From the NCBI GenBank assembly GCA_949878885.1, contig CATLBN010000004.1, forward strand, positions 29,790 through 93,789: a DNA stretch of 64,000 nt, written 5' to 3'. The notes under the pieces are model-generated. The model did not search any database. It saw only the letters and a list, made by a program, of their open reading frames with translations, and was not told where the DNA came from. The number at the start of each line of letters is the position of its first letter. The stretch's first letter is position 1. Source of the stretch: an uncultured Clostridia bacterium. GTDB lineage: Bacteria; Bacillota; Clostridia; Christensenellales; Borkfalkiaceae. The position numbers and the translations under genes are program-made. Shown here in pieces: positions 26,169 to 34,340 of the stretch.

Positions 26169-26205
26169 AAAAGCTCTCGAATAAATTGTTCGAGAGCTTT
26201 TAACT
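26169..26205 (+). terminator. Terminator of the lipoprotein trio
   Basis: AAAAGCTCTCGA (26169-26180) pairs perfectly with TCGAGAGCTTTT (26190-26201), giving a 12-base stem ending in a U-run. It lies about 80 bases after the third lipoprotein. Confidence 0.8.
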
Positions 26206-26236
26206 ATATATTATTTACAAATAAAAATTAAATTTA

Positions 26237-26521
26237 TCATATAGCCTTGATTTGCGAATATCCGTTCCAAGCAAAAACAACTTTCTCTTGTTCGTCGGCG
26301 TACACTTTCTCAACGCTGCAAATATAAAGATAATGGTCGCCTGTTTCGATATATTCTTTCAATCTACAAACAATAGCAAGCGCACTGTATTCCGGTACGG
26401 AAATATCGCTGTCGGGGAGCGCTTTCATTTTAACACCGAACTTTTTGATTTTATCAGTATTTCTACCCGTATAACTTCCGCATCCCATTACAACATCGGC
26501 AATCTTGTCGCTAGGTATTAG
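26237..26521 (-). pseudogene. Flavin reductase-like protein, C-terminal remnant
   Basis: An 83-residue frame from ATG at 26488 reads as the C-terminal half of an FMN-binding split-barrel flavin reductase: GCGSYTGRNTDKIKKFGV corresponds to the family's CGS-SGRD-DK region, and DHYLYICSVEKVYAD to the last strands. The same frame continues upstream (KGNSLIPSDKIADVV) to a stop and has no N-terminal flavin-binding half. It is most likely a decayed gene. Confidence 0.55.
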
Positions 26522-26665
26522 AGAATTACCTTTTTATTTTGCCGTACCATTTCGCCGCCGCAAAGCACTTTGCCGAGCGATTTCCATTTGAGATGTTTCA
26601 TAAGATTATCATACCAATACACGCTTTCCTTAAATCCGTTACCTTCCGCCGCCAGTCAATATTCT
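26518..26665 (-). pseudogene. Flavodoxin/NADPH-FMN reductase-like C-terminal remnant
   Basis: On the minus strand a short frame ending at 26518 reads GFKESVYWYDNLMKHLKWKS followed by LGKVLCGG, like the C-terminal end of flavodoxin-family FMN reductases. It is interrupted upstream by an in-frame TGA (about 26660, where a Trp would fit) and has no start. With the neighbouring flavin reductase remnant it suggests a lost flavoprotein gene pair. This stretch contains no other gene that I can support. Confidence 0.45.
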
Positions 26666-26730
26666 GTTTCGTCTGCGACTTACCGATTATTCCCTATGTA
26701 AACTACCGTAAAACAGATTGTCATTTTACA

Positions 26731-26768
26731 AAACCGAACGCCGCATTGAGGCGTTCGGTTTTATTTTT
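26731..26768 (-). terminator. Terminator of the long minus-strand surface operon
   Basis: AAACCGAACGCC (26731-26742) pairs with GGCGTTCGGTTT (26750-26761). On the minus strand it follows the stop codon of the 4Fe-4S/TlpA fusion gene and ends in a T-run. Confidence 0.8.
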
Positions 26769-26772
26769 TTAA

Positions 26773-28530
26773 TTATCTTGCCATTGCTGCCTGCACAGCG
26801 TTGCGTAACGATGGCTCATCCAAAGAGCCGTGTTTAACAAAGGTTATTACGCCTTCCTTATCGGCAATTACCGTCATAGGGAAAGCTCCCGTACCGCCGA
26901 GCATAGTATAAACTTCGATTTCTGACGTGTCCAAAGCAAATATAGTTTGCCAATCTGTCCAGCTTTCTGATTTATCGTTATTAACTTCGTCAATAAACTT
27001 TTGAATCGCCGTTTCAGAAAACATATCAGCCGCGTGCACGGCAATAATATTTAAATCATCTCCGTAATCGCGCTTTACGCGTTCGAAACCGGGAAGCTCC
27101 GCAACGCAAGGACCGCAGGTTGTGTACCAAAAGTTAATTACCGTTACCGTGCCTTTGGTAAGCAATGTATCGCTTGAACTTACGTTAGTTGAGATTTTGT
27201 TATAAACTTTATAATCTTTGTCGCCGTGCGTACCTGCCGTATCAAACGTTGTAAGTGTGAAATCCGGCAGCTTGTCACCGACTTTAAATATTGTTGATGC
27301 GTTAACAGGGGCAAAAAAGTTAAAATATATTAATGAGCCCAATAATACTATTAAGGCAACCGCCCAAGCGGAAATCTGCAGCCAAAAACCGTGTTTTTTC
27401 ACTTTTGCCGAAAGCGCGGGTTTTTTGCTTATAGTTATTACTGCTCCCTGCGCGCTCTTTGTGTATTCTTGTTTTACAGGCTCTGCCGGCTCGCTCTGCA
27501 TAAATACGACAGGCTGAAAATTCAATTCGGACGAATTATCGCAAGTATTAACCGACGTTCCGCTTGCAAGCAAAGCGTTTAATTTAGGCGCAGCCTCGGT
27601 AGTATCATTTGCTTTAAATTCATCTGTCGATTTTTTATTTATCTGACTTCCGTGCAGTAAAATTTTTGCACCGCTCCAACTTATAGCTTGCGTAGGACAA
27701 ACATTTACACAGGCGCCGCAGCTTATACATTCGTGATCGCCAACGTGGTTTATATCCATTTGACAGGTTTGAATACAAAGTCCGCAATCTATACACTTCT
27801 GCTTATCAAGCTTAACCCCTATAAACGCAATTTTATTAAAAAATCCGAGTATTGCGCCAAGCGGGCAGAAAAAACGGCAGAAAAATCTGTAAACGAATAT
27901 ACTTCCTACAACAAATATAACCAATAAAATAAACTTCCAGCTGAACAAAAAACCTAGCATACCGAAGAAATCGTTATTGGAATTGGAAAGCTGAAATACC
28001 GATGCCACCGTTCCTGCTGGACAAAAATATTTGCAAAATCCCGGAACCGTTGTATATATAAGCGGTATTGCTATTACAAAAACAGCTAAAAGCACGTATT
28101 TAAAATAAGATAATATACGCGTATAACGGCTTTTTTTAAGCTTTGGTGTTTTTACTTTATGCAGCAATTCCTGACCTAATCCCATAGGACACAGGCATCC
28201 GCAGATAGTCCTGCCTAAAATAAGACCCATAAGACCTAAAATGCCCAGCACATAATACGGCGCGGTATTGCCGGAAGCCGAAAGCGCGTTTTGCAGCGCG
28301 CCTAGAGGACAAGAAGTTACAGCTCCCGGACAGGAATAGCAATTTAAGCCCGGCGTACATAAATTTTTAAGTCCGCCGCGATAGATTATATTGTTTCCGC
28401 TACCGAAATAACCTTTTATGTTGCAGTTAAAAAGCAGTGCAGAATAAATTTGAATAAGCCGGCGTTTTGTGGGCGCGTGGTTAACAAACCATTTGCCGAC
28501 CTTTTTGAAAAAATTTTTAACTTTAACCAA
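26773..28530 (-). CDS. NapH-like 4Fe-4S membrane protein fused to a TlpA-like thioredoxin domain
   Basis: This 585-residue fusion has several membrane helices with Cys-rich loops in its N-terminal half (CGCLCPMGLGQ, YFCPAGT, CRFFCPLGAI), as in NapH/FixG-type electron-transfer proteins. Two classical 4Fe-4S ferredoxin motifs follow at about residues 245-275 (CIDCGLCIQTCQ, CISCGACVNVCP). A low-complexity linker and one membrane helix (about 383-405) lead to a C-terminal thioredoxin fold with FWYTTCGPC near residue 468 and FPMTVIADK. The likely role is to pass electrons from the cytoplasmic side to extracytoplasmic disulfides; the partner proteins are unknown. Translation starts at TTG (28530) with an upstream CGGAG and overlaps the preceding gene by eight bases. 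Confidence 0.85.
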   Translation of the reverse strand: MVKVKNFFKKVGKWFVNHAPTKRRLIQIYSALLFNCNIKGYFGSGNNIIYRGGLKNLCTPGLNCYSCPGAVTSCPLGALQNALSASGNTAPYYVLGILGLMGLILGRTICGCLCPMGLGQELLHKVKTPKLKKSRYTRILSYFKYVLLAVFVIAIPLIYTTVPGFCKYFCPAGTVASVFQLSNSNNDFFGMLGFLFSWKFILLVIFVVGSIFVYRFFCRFFCPLGAILGFFNKIAFIGVKLDKQKCIDCGLCIQTCQMDINHVGDHECISCGACVNVCPTQAISWSGAKILLHGSQINKKSTDEFKANDTTEAAPKLNALLASGTSVNTCDNSSELNFQPVVFMQSEPAEPVKQEYTKSAQGAVITISKKPALSAKVKKHGFWLQISAWAVALIVLLGSLIYFNFFAPVNASTIFKVGDKLPDFTLTTFDTAGTHGDKDYKVYNKISTNVSSSDTLLTKGTVTVINFWYTTCGPCVAELPGFERVKRDYGDDLNIIAVHAADMFSETAIQKFIDEVNNDKSESWTDWQTIFALDTSEIEVYTMLGGTGAFPMTVIADKEGVITFVKHGSLDEPSLRNAVQAAMAR

Positions 28531-29386
28531 GGCCTATACACTCCGTACATATTTTTATTGCTTTAACAAGCATATCGCGCATACTTCCGTTGAATATTCC
28601 CAATATTATGAAAACTGCGCACAGACAGCCCACTGTTATGCGCATTGCCAAAAGAAAATATTTGGAATGAATTATAAAAGAAAATTTATTATATAGCTTG
28701 TTATATAACGTTATACTTTGCGTTTGGGTAACAGGCACTCCCTCTGCCTTAGCCGCTCTTTGCGCCGATAATAATTTATTAACTTCGCGAAGCTGCTTTT
28801 TAGCGGAAATACTTTCGTAAACCGCAACTCCGCAACATACCGCGAAAGCCGCGGCGACAAAAGGCGTTACACGCTTTATCATATCAAATATAGGTATCGT
28901 TTTATTTTCCGCAGCAGGAAAATTCGAGGGAATACACAGATATACTATTGCGTACACCGCAGCGGCAGCACACAGCGCACCGCAGCAAATACGCAGTATT
29001 TTTAAAATAAGCTGTTCACGTTTAACCGTATTTAACGAGGTTTGCAAATTTTCCGCAACGGTATAATTTAAACGCTTTTTAAGCCGCGCGAGCGTGTAGC
29101 GAACATCAGGTTTGGTTTTTTGAGTGGATACCGTAAATATTTCAAATAAAATAAAACCGACAACCGCCATCGCAAACCAAATCAAAAAAACGGGCGATAT
29201 CATATACAAAAGACGCATTTCAACTTCGCCTTGGGTAAATGCGCCGCCGCCCGAAAACGGTCCCGTTCTGCCGGAAAGATAAATTTCCAGCGTTTGCCAA
29301 ATTAAAAAAGCCCCCAAAATTAACGTTATTACAGATAGCGCACATCCGTATATCAGGCGCACTTTTTTACACGTTTTTTCTGTCAT
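28523..29386 (-). CDS. Polytopic membrane protein of unknown function
   Basis: This 287-residue protein has about six hydrophobic segments (near residues 13-33, 60-85, 130-150, 175-195 and 245-265) and a charged central cytoplasmic region, RLKKRLNYTVAENLQTS. I do not recognise a family. It overlaps the 4Fe-4S/TlpA gene by eight bases, so it is translationally coupled to it. It may be the membrane partner of that redox protein, perhaps in quinone or electron coupling; that is inference from gene order only. The ATG at 29386 follows GGAGG at slightly long spacing. Confidence 0.75.
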   Translation of the reverse strand: MTEKTCKKVRLIYGCALSVITLILGAFLIWQTLEIYLSGRTGPFSGGGAFTQGEVEMRLLYMISPVFLIWFAMAVVGFILFEIFTVSTQKTKPDVRYTLARLKKRLNYTVAENLQTSLNTVKREQLILKILRICCGALCAAAAVYAIVYLCIPSNFPAAENKTIPIFDMIKRVTPFVAAAFAVCCGVAVYESISAKKQLREVNKLLSAQRAAKAEGVPVTQTQSITLYNKLYNKFSFIIHSKYFLLAMRITVGCLCAVFIILGIFNGSMRDMLVKAIKICTECIGLG

Positions 29387-29411
29387 AATTAATACGGTTG
29401 CCTCCTTTTAA

Positions 29412-29633
29412 TCAGCTCAGCCATAAATAAGCAAGAGCTATTACTATTCCGAACGCCGCAAGCAAAATAAAAACGTAAGGTGCGAGCGCCGCAAAAGCGC
29501 CGCGCACCATTCTCCAATATTCTTTGCGGGATAATTTTGGTTTTACCGTTTTTTTATCGTCGAATTTCTTTTTTGAAGGGTCGTACCACTTAAACCCGTC
29601 TACGTTCATATCTACAAACGTAGTTTCGGTGTC
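29412..29633 (-). CDS. Small single-pass membrane protein
   Basis: This protein of about 73 residues has a charged N-terminal part (FKWYDPSKKKFDDKK) and one C-terminal membrane helix (YVFILLAAFGIVIALAYLWL). The ATG-initiated form from 29666 overlaps the end of oppF by 17 bases and has no ribosome binding site. A perfect AAGGAGG (29641-29647) sits 7 bases before TTG at 29633, 16 bases after the oppF stop, so TTG is the better start. The function is unknown. It lies between the peptide transporter and the redox pair. Confidence 0.6.
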   Translation of the reverse strand, partial: DTETTFVDMNVDGFKWYDPSKKKFDDKKTVKPKLSRKEYWRMVRGAFAALAPYVFILLAAFGIVIALAYLWLS

Positions 29634-29649
29634 AAGCTCGTCCTCCTTA

Positions 29650-30885
29650 TCATTCTTCCGCGGCATTATTTTCCTCTACGGTGTTTTCTGCGGTTTTTTC
29701 GCCGTTATCGTCTTTATTTGTTTTGTTCGATTTTGCGGCAAATTTGCATTTTATTTTATTAATTGCGCTATTGCAAACCGTTTTAAACGACTTTTTACTG
29801 TTTTCCGTTTCAATACGGTTTTTCTCGTCTTCCTCTGCCTGCTCTAAAAGCGCGGCGGTTTCCTCTGCCGTGTTATACAAATGACAGGCGCAGAAATGAC
29901 CTTTTTCAATTTCTTTATAAAGCGGCGCAACGCGCGAACAAATATCCATACAATTTTCGCATCTGGTATGGAATTTGCAGCCCCTAGGAGGATTTACGGG
30001 CGAAGGTATATCGCCTTTTAAAATTATTCTGTTCATTTTAACGTGCGGGTTGGGCACGGGAACAGCCGAAAACAAAGCGCGTGTATACGGATGCAGAGTA
30101 TTGTTAAATATATCTTCCTTAGTGCCGTATTCCACCATACTGCCTAAATACATAACGCCTACGGAGTCGGAAATGTGCTTTACAACAGACAAATCGTGTG
30201 AAATGAAAATGTATGTTAATCCAAGCGTTTTTCTAAGCTCGATAAGCATATTTATTATCTGAGCCTGTATGGAAACGTCCAAAGCAGATACGGGTTCGTC
30301 GCAAACCACAAGTTCGGGCTTTAAAGCCAGCGCGCGGGCAATACATATTCTTTGACGCTGTCCGCCGGAAAATTCGTGTGGATATCTTTCAAAATAATGC
30401 GGCTGCAATCCGCACATATCCATAATCTGCAAAATATAATCGTGATATTTGCTTTTTTCTACAATACCGTGCTGAAGCGCGGCTTCGCCTATAATTTCGC
30501 CTACGGTAAGTCTTGGAGATAAACTTGCGTAAGGGTCTTGGAAAATCATCTGCATATTGGGACGGAGTTTGTTAAACTCGCGTTCTTTCAATGCAGAAAC
30601 ATTTTGACCTTTAAAATAAATATCACCGCCCGTTATATCGTATAAACGCAAAATCGTTCTGCCCATTGTTGTTTTGCCGCAGCCGCTTTCGCCTACTATA
30701 CCTAAAGTTTTGCCCTTTTCAAGCGTAAAAGATACGTTATCTACGGCTTTTAAAACTTTTACGGGTTTTCCGAAAAAATTAGTTTGAACGGGGAAATGTT
30801 TACAAAGATTTTCTACCTTTAAAAGCGCGGTATTCTGCTCGTCCGCAGCCGCTTCCAGAACGGTAGGTATATTATTTTCTGCCAT
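29650..30885 (-). CDS. oppF: Oligopeptide ABC transporter ATP-binding protein OppF
   Basis: OppF is one of two ATPases that power oligopeptide import. The ABC domain is complete: Walker A GESGCGKTT, FQDPYASLSPR, signature FSGGQRQRI, and Walker B VVCDEPVSALDVSIQAQ. The C-terminal oligopeptide-family Cys cluster follows (CKFHTRCENCMDIC). ATG at 30885 (MAENN) is the likely start; the open frame extends 16 residues further upstream into oppD. After the Cys cluster the protein carries an unusual, highly charged tail of about 70 residues (KKSFKTVCNSAINKIKCKF and an acidic end) not needed in typical OppF. Confidence 0.93.
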   Translation of the reverse strand: MAENNIPTVLEAAADEQNTALLKVENLCKHFPVQTNFFGKPVKVLKAVDNVSFTLEKGKTLGIVGESGCGKTTMGRTILRLYDITGGDIYFKGQNVSALKEREFNKLRPNMQMIFQDPYASLSPRLTVGEIIGEAALQHGIVEKSKYHDYILQIMDMCGLQPHYFERYPHEFSGGQRQRICIARALALKPELVVCDEPVSALDVSIQAQIINMLIELRKTLGLTYIFISHDLSVVKHISDSVGVMYLGSMVEYGTKEDIFNNTLHPYTRALFSAVPVPNPHVKMNRIILKGDIPSPVNPPRGCKFHTRCENCMDICSRVAPLYKEIEKGHFCACHLYNTAEETAALLEQAEEDEKNRIETENSKKSFKTVCNSAINKIKCKFAAKSNKTNKDDNGEKTAENTVEENNAAEE

Positions 30886-32197
30886 TTTTCTTTGTTTTGC
30901 CTCCCGTTTTATTTTCGTAAAGATAGCAAGCAACGCTATGCGTATCGGATACCTTTATAAACGCAGGATACTCGCCGGAGCATTTTTCCGTACACTTTTC
31001 GCATCTGTCGCGGAAATAACAGTAATCGGGCATATTTATGGGGTTGGGAACGTAACCCGGAATGCAATAAAGCTTATCCACCTCGCCGTCTACCGTGGGT
31101 TTGCTTTTTTGCAAACCTATAGTATAAGGATGCATAGGATTATCGAAAATATCTTCCGCCGTACCCATTTCTATAACTTTGCCTGCATACATAACTACTA
31201 CGTAATCAGCCATTTCCGCAACTACGCCCAAATCGTGCGTAATCAACATTATAGAGCCGTTTATTTTTGTTTTTATATCGCGAAGAAGGTCTAAAATCTG
31301 CGCCTGAATAGTAACGTCAAGCGCGGTAGTAGGCTCGTCCGCAACAATAAGTTTGGGATTGCATAAAAGCGCGATTGCAATCATTACCCTTTGGCGCATA
31401 CCGCCTGAAAGTTCGTGCGGATATTTTTTATAAACGCTTTCGGGGTCTGCAATTCCCACAAGTTTAAGCATTTCTATACTGCGTTCTTTTACTTTTTCTT
31501 TGGAAATGCCTTCTATGTGCAACTTGCCCACTTCGTTTAACTGATTGCCGATTGTAAATACGGGATTAAGCGAAGTCATAGGCTCTTGAAAAATCATAGC
31601 GATTTCTCTGCCGCGGATAGAGCGCATTGCTTCGGTAGGCATCTTTGCGATATCTACCACCTTAGACTCCATTTCATAAGTATTGCCGCCGAGCGCGTTC
31701 TTTTTTATAACGGGCTTGCCTTTTTCGTCAAGTTTAACCGTTTCGTTGCCTTCGGCGTCCGTTGTTTTCTCATATACGGGAATTTTTCTGCCGCGGCCGT
31801 CGCGTTTAAACAAGTCGGCTTTAAACCTTATTGAACCGCTTACAATTTGTCCGCTGGGCGCTTGCACAAGCTGCATAAGCGACAGCGAAGTTACGCTTTT
31901 ACCGCAACCGCTTTCGCCAACAACGCCCACAGTAGAACCTGCGGGAACGGAAAACGTTACGCCGTTAACCGCCTTTACGGTACCTGCGTCGGAAAAGAAA
32001 TACGTATGCAAATCTTCAAACTCGACGATGTTTTTATCGTCTTTCATTTGGGTTGTAAATTCGTCTACGTTAACTTTACGCTTTTTCTGTTTTTCGTAAT
32101 AGTTTATTGCCTTAGAGTTTTCTTTCGCAATTTTACGTGATTCTGAAGCGGATATATAATGCTTTTTAATTTCTTCTTTTTTGCTTTTATCTGCCAT
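30872..32197 (-). CDS. oppD: Oligopeptide ABC transporter ATP-binding protein OppD
   Basis: OppD is the second ATPase of the importer. Walker A GESGCGKSVT, FQEPMTSLNPVF, signature LSGGMRQRVMIA, Walker B IVADEPTTALDVTIQ and the C-terminal Cys segment CYFRDRCEKCTEKC are all present. At 441 residues it is about 100 longer than usual, with two extras: an N-terminal charged extension of about 55 residues and an insert of about 45 residues between Walker A and the Q-loop (DGRGRKIPVYEKTTDAEGNE and onward). AGAGGTAAT precedes the ATG. Confidence 0.94.
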   Translation of the reverse strand: MADKSKKEEIKKHYISASESRKIAKENSKAINYYEKQKKRKVNVDEFTTQMKDDKNIVEFEDLHTYFFSDAGTVKAVNGVTFSVPAGSTVGVVGESGCGKSVTSLSLMQLVQAPSGQIVSGSIRFKADLFKRDGRGRKIPVYEKTTDAEGNETVKLDEKGKPVIKKNALGGNTYEMESKVVDIAKMPTEAMRSIRGREIAMIFQEPMTSLNPVFTIGNQLNEVGKLHIEGISKEKVKERSIEMLKLVGIADPESVYKKYPHELSGGMRQRVMIAIALLCNPKLIVADEPTTALDVTIQAQILDLLRDIKTKINGSIMLITHDLGVVAEMADYVVVMYAGKVIEMGTAEDIFDNPMHPYTIGLQKSKPTVDGEVDKLYCIPGYVPNPINMPDYCYFRDRCEKCTEKCSGEYPAFIKVSDTHSVACYLYENKTGGKTKKNGRK

Positions 32198-32201
32198 TAT
32201 A

Positions 32202-33305
32202 TTACCTCTTCATTTTAGGGTCGAACGCGTCGCGTAAACCGTCGCCGACAAAGTTGAAAGCCAGAATTGCAGACGTAATGCAAACGCCTGAACCGAGCCA
32301 CATATTAGGATAATACTGTCTGTAAACGCTGTTTGAAGCTGTATTTATCATACTGCCCCAAGTAGCAGTTTCTATAGGAGCGCCTATATTCAAATAACCG
32401 AGAGTCGCCTCCATTAAAATTACGCTGCCAAGGCCAAGCGTCATTGATACTATAAGCTGCGGTATTACGTTGGGTAAAAGATGTTTGAATATTTTTTTGG
32501 CTGTTGAAAGTCCGGAAGCCTTTGCCGCCAGCATAAAATCTTGCTCGCGCAAAGATAAAATCTGTCCGCGCACCAACCGCGCCGTACCCGTCCATCCCAA
32601 CAACGTAATTACAATCATCATATAATACAGTCGCGATATATCGATAATTCCCAGCGATTGGAACACCGCATAGAAAATAAGCATTATCGGCAACGACGGA
32701 ATACAGCTTAAAATATCTACTATTCGCATTATAAGCTGGTCTACCCACTTGCCGAAATACCCTGCAAGTCCACCGAGAAGCACGCCCAAAAGCGTTTCAA
32801 GCAATACTACGACAAAACCTACCGTAAGCGAAATTTGTCCGCCGTACATTAGCCTTGTTAAAATATCGTTGCCTTCGTTATCGGTACCCAGCCAATGCGA
32901 CCAAGACGGTCCGTCTAAAGTGCTGTAAGGCAGAGGTACACCGTCGATAACTTCAAACGCTTCATAAGTTTGTCCGTCGGGTCCTATGTATTCCAAAACC
33001 AAACACGTACCGTTTACTGTGGGTTTGCTGTAATCTTTAACCGTGCCGTTGTTTGCGCGCCAAGGCGAGCAAAGCGGACCTATAAACGAAAATATAAACA
33101 GCGCCAAAAGCACCGCCAAACCGGCAACCGAAAGCTTTGAACGGAAAAATCTTTTTAAAACAGTTCTTCCCGGAGAAAGCACTTTTACACGTTCGGTTAA
33201 ATTTTCGCCGTGAAGGTCATCGGCTGCTTCGGAATTTACAACAGGTTGATTATTTTCCGCAGGGGACGTTTCTTCGGTGCTTTTAATATCTTTTTTATCT
33301 TCCAT
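32202..33305 (-). CDS. oppC: Oligopeptide ABC transporter permease OppC
   Basis: This 367-residue membrane permease has an N-terminal cytoplasmic extension of about 60 residues, a first membrane helix, and an extracytoplasmic loop longer than normal (about residues 85-140). The conserved WLGTDNEGNDILTRLMYGGQ follows, then five helices with the EAA coupling motif AAKASGLSTAKKIFKHLLP. The end GDGLRDAFDPKMKR is standard for OppC/DppC. It lies in the order oppB-oppC-oppD-oppF with short gaps and has an AGGACG site. Confidence 0.94.
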   Translation of the reverse strand: MEDKKDIKSTEETSPAENNQPVVNSEAADDLHGENLTERVKVLSPGRTVLKRFFRSKLSVAGLAVLLALFIFSFIGPLCSPWRANNGTVKDYSKPTVNGTCLVLEYIGPDGQTYEAFEVIDGVPLPYSTLDGPSWSHWLGTDNEGNDILTRLMYGGQISLTVGFVVVLLETLLGVLLGGLAGYFGKWVDQLIMRIVDILSCIPSLPIMLIFYAVFQSLGIIDISRLYYMMIVITLLGWTGTARLVRGQILSLREQDFMLAAKASGLSTAKKIFKHLLPNVIPQLIVSMTLGLGSVILMEATLGYLNIGAPIETATWGSMINTASNSVYRQYYPNMWLGSGVCITSAILAFNFVGDGLRDAFDPKMKR

Positions 33306-33316
33306 ATTTCGTCCTC

Positions 33317-34318
33317 TTACTGACCTAGTTTTATTCTGGGGTCAACCACTACGTACATTATATCCGCAAGCAAAGTACCCATAACGGTAAGCACTGCAAT
33401 AAACATATTGTAACCCATAGCAAGCGGAATATCGCCTATTTTAAGGGCTTGATATGCAGTTTGACCTATTCCCGGTATTGCAAATATTTCTTCGGTTATC
33501 ATTGCGCCGCCGAAAAGCGTGGGCAAAGTAAAAGAAAGCGTTGTTATAAGCGGAATCATTGTGTTGCGGAAAACGTGCTTGTAAACAACTTTACCTTCGG
33601 AAAGTCCTTTTGCGCGGGCAGTTCTTATGTAGTCTGCGTTAAGCACTTCCAAGGTGTTTGTTCTTTGATAGCGCATTAACGAGCCGATATTCAGTACTAC
33701 CATTACGAATACGGGTATTACAAGGTGCCAGCACATATCGAAAAACCTTGTAATAAAATTAGCGTCGTGAGGCAGGGACGAAGAAACAAGTCCGCCTATT
33801 TCAAACCAGCCGAGGTCCACGGCAAACCACTTTATTAAGAGGTTGCCGAGGAAGAACGACGGGAACGATATACCTATCATACACAGTACGGTAATTGTAT
33901 AGTCGAATTTTCCGTATTGGTTTGTTGCGCATTTAATGCCGAGAGGAACTGCAATTATAACTTCCAAAATAAGCGAAACAAACGAAATACCGAATGATAT
34001 TCCCATTTTATCTCTTATTACCTGCTCTACGGGTATGCCCAATTTGAACGATTTACCCATATCGCCTTTTAAGAAGTTACCGAGCCAAGTAAAATAGCCC
34101 TTAATTACACCCCAAACGCTGCTGTCGCCCAAACCGTAAAGCTCTAACATTCTCTGTAAATCTTCTTCGGTTAAGTTAGCTCCGCCCTGCTGCTGTTCGT
34201 AAAATATATTCTCTACATAGCTTATGGGCATTATTCGCAATAGAACGTAGATTATAAACGACACGCTGAACAGTATCAACAGCGACAGCAATAATCTTTT
34301 AATTATATATTTTGCCAT
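33317..34318 (-). CDS. oppB: Oligopeptide ABC transporter permease OppB
   Basis: OppB is a 333-residue permease of the DppB/OppB family. It begins with the conserved N-terminal helix (YIIKRLLLSLLILFSVSFI). The EAA coupling motif RTARAKGLSEGKVVYKHVFRN occurs near residue 225 and the end VVDPRIKLGQ is standard. Six helices are expected. It forms the channel with OppC. A 22-base gap separates it from the binding-protein gene. Confidence 0.95.
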   Translation of the reverse strand: MAKYIIKRLLLSLLILFSVSFIIYVLLRIMPISYVENIFYEQQQGGANLTEEDLQRMLELYGLGDSSVWGVIKGYFTWLGNFLKGDMGKSFKLGIPVEQVIRDKMGISFGISFVSLILEVIIAVPLGIKCATNQYGKFDYTITVLCMIGISFPSFFLGNLLIKWFAVDLGWFEIGGLVSSSLPHDANFITRFFDMCWHLVIPVFVMVVLNIGSLMRYQRTNTLEVLNADYIRTARAKGLSEGKVVYKHVFRNTMIPLITTLSFTLPTLFGGAMITEEIFAIPGIGQTAYQALKIGDIPLAMGYNMFIAVLTVMGTLLADIMYVVVDPRIKLGQ

Positions 34319-34340
34319 AAATTACTCCGGAAAACGAATA

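Noticed and set aside
26252..26772. Plus-strand frames between the two surface blocks
   Set aside because: They lie opposite the flavoprotein remnants, lack ribosome binding sites and show no protein-like features.
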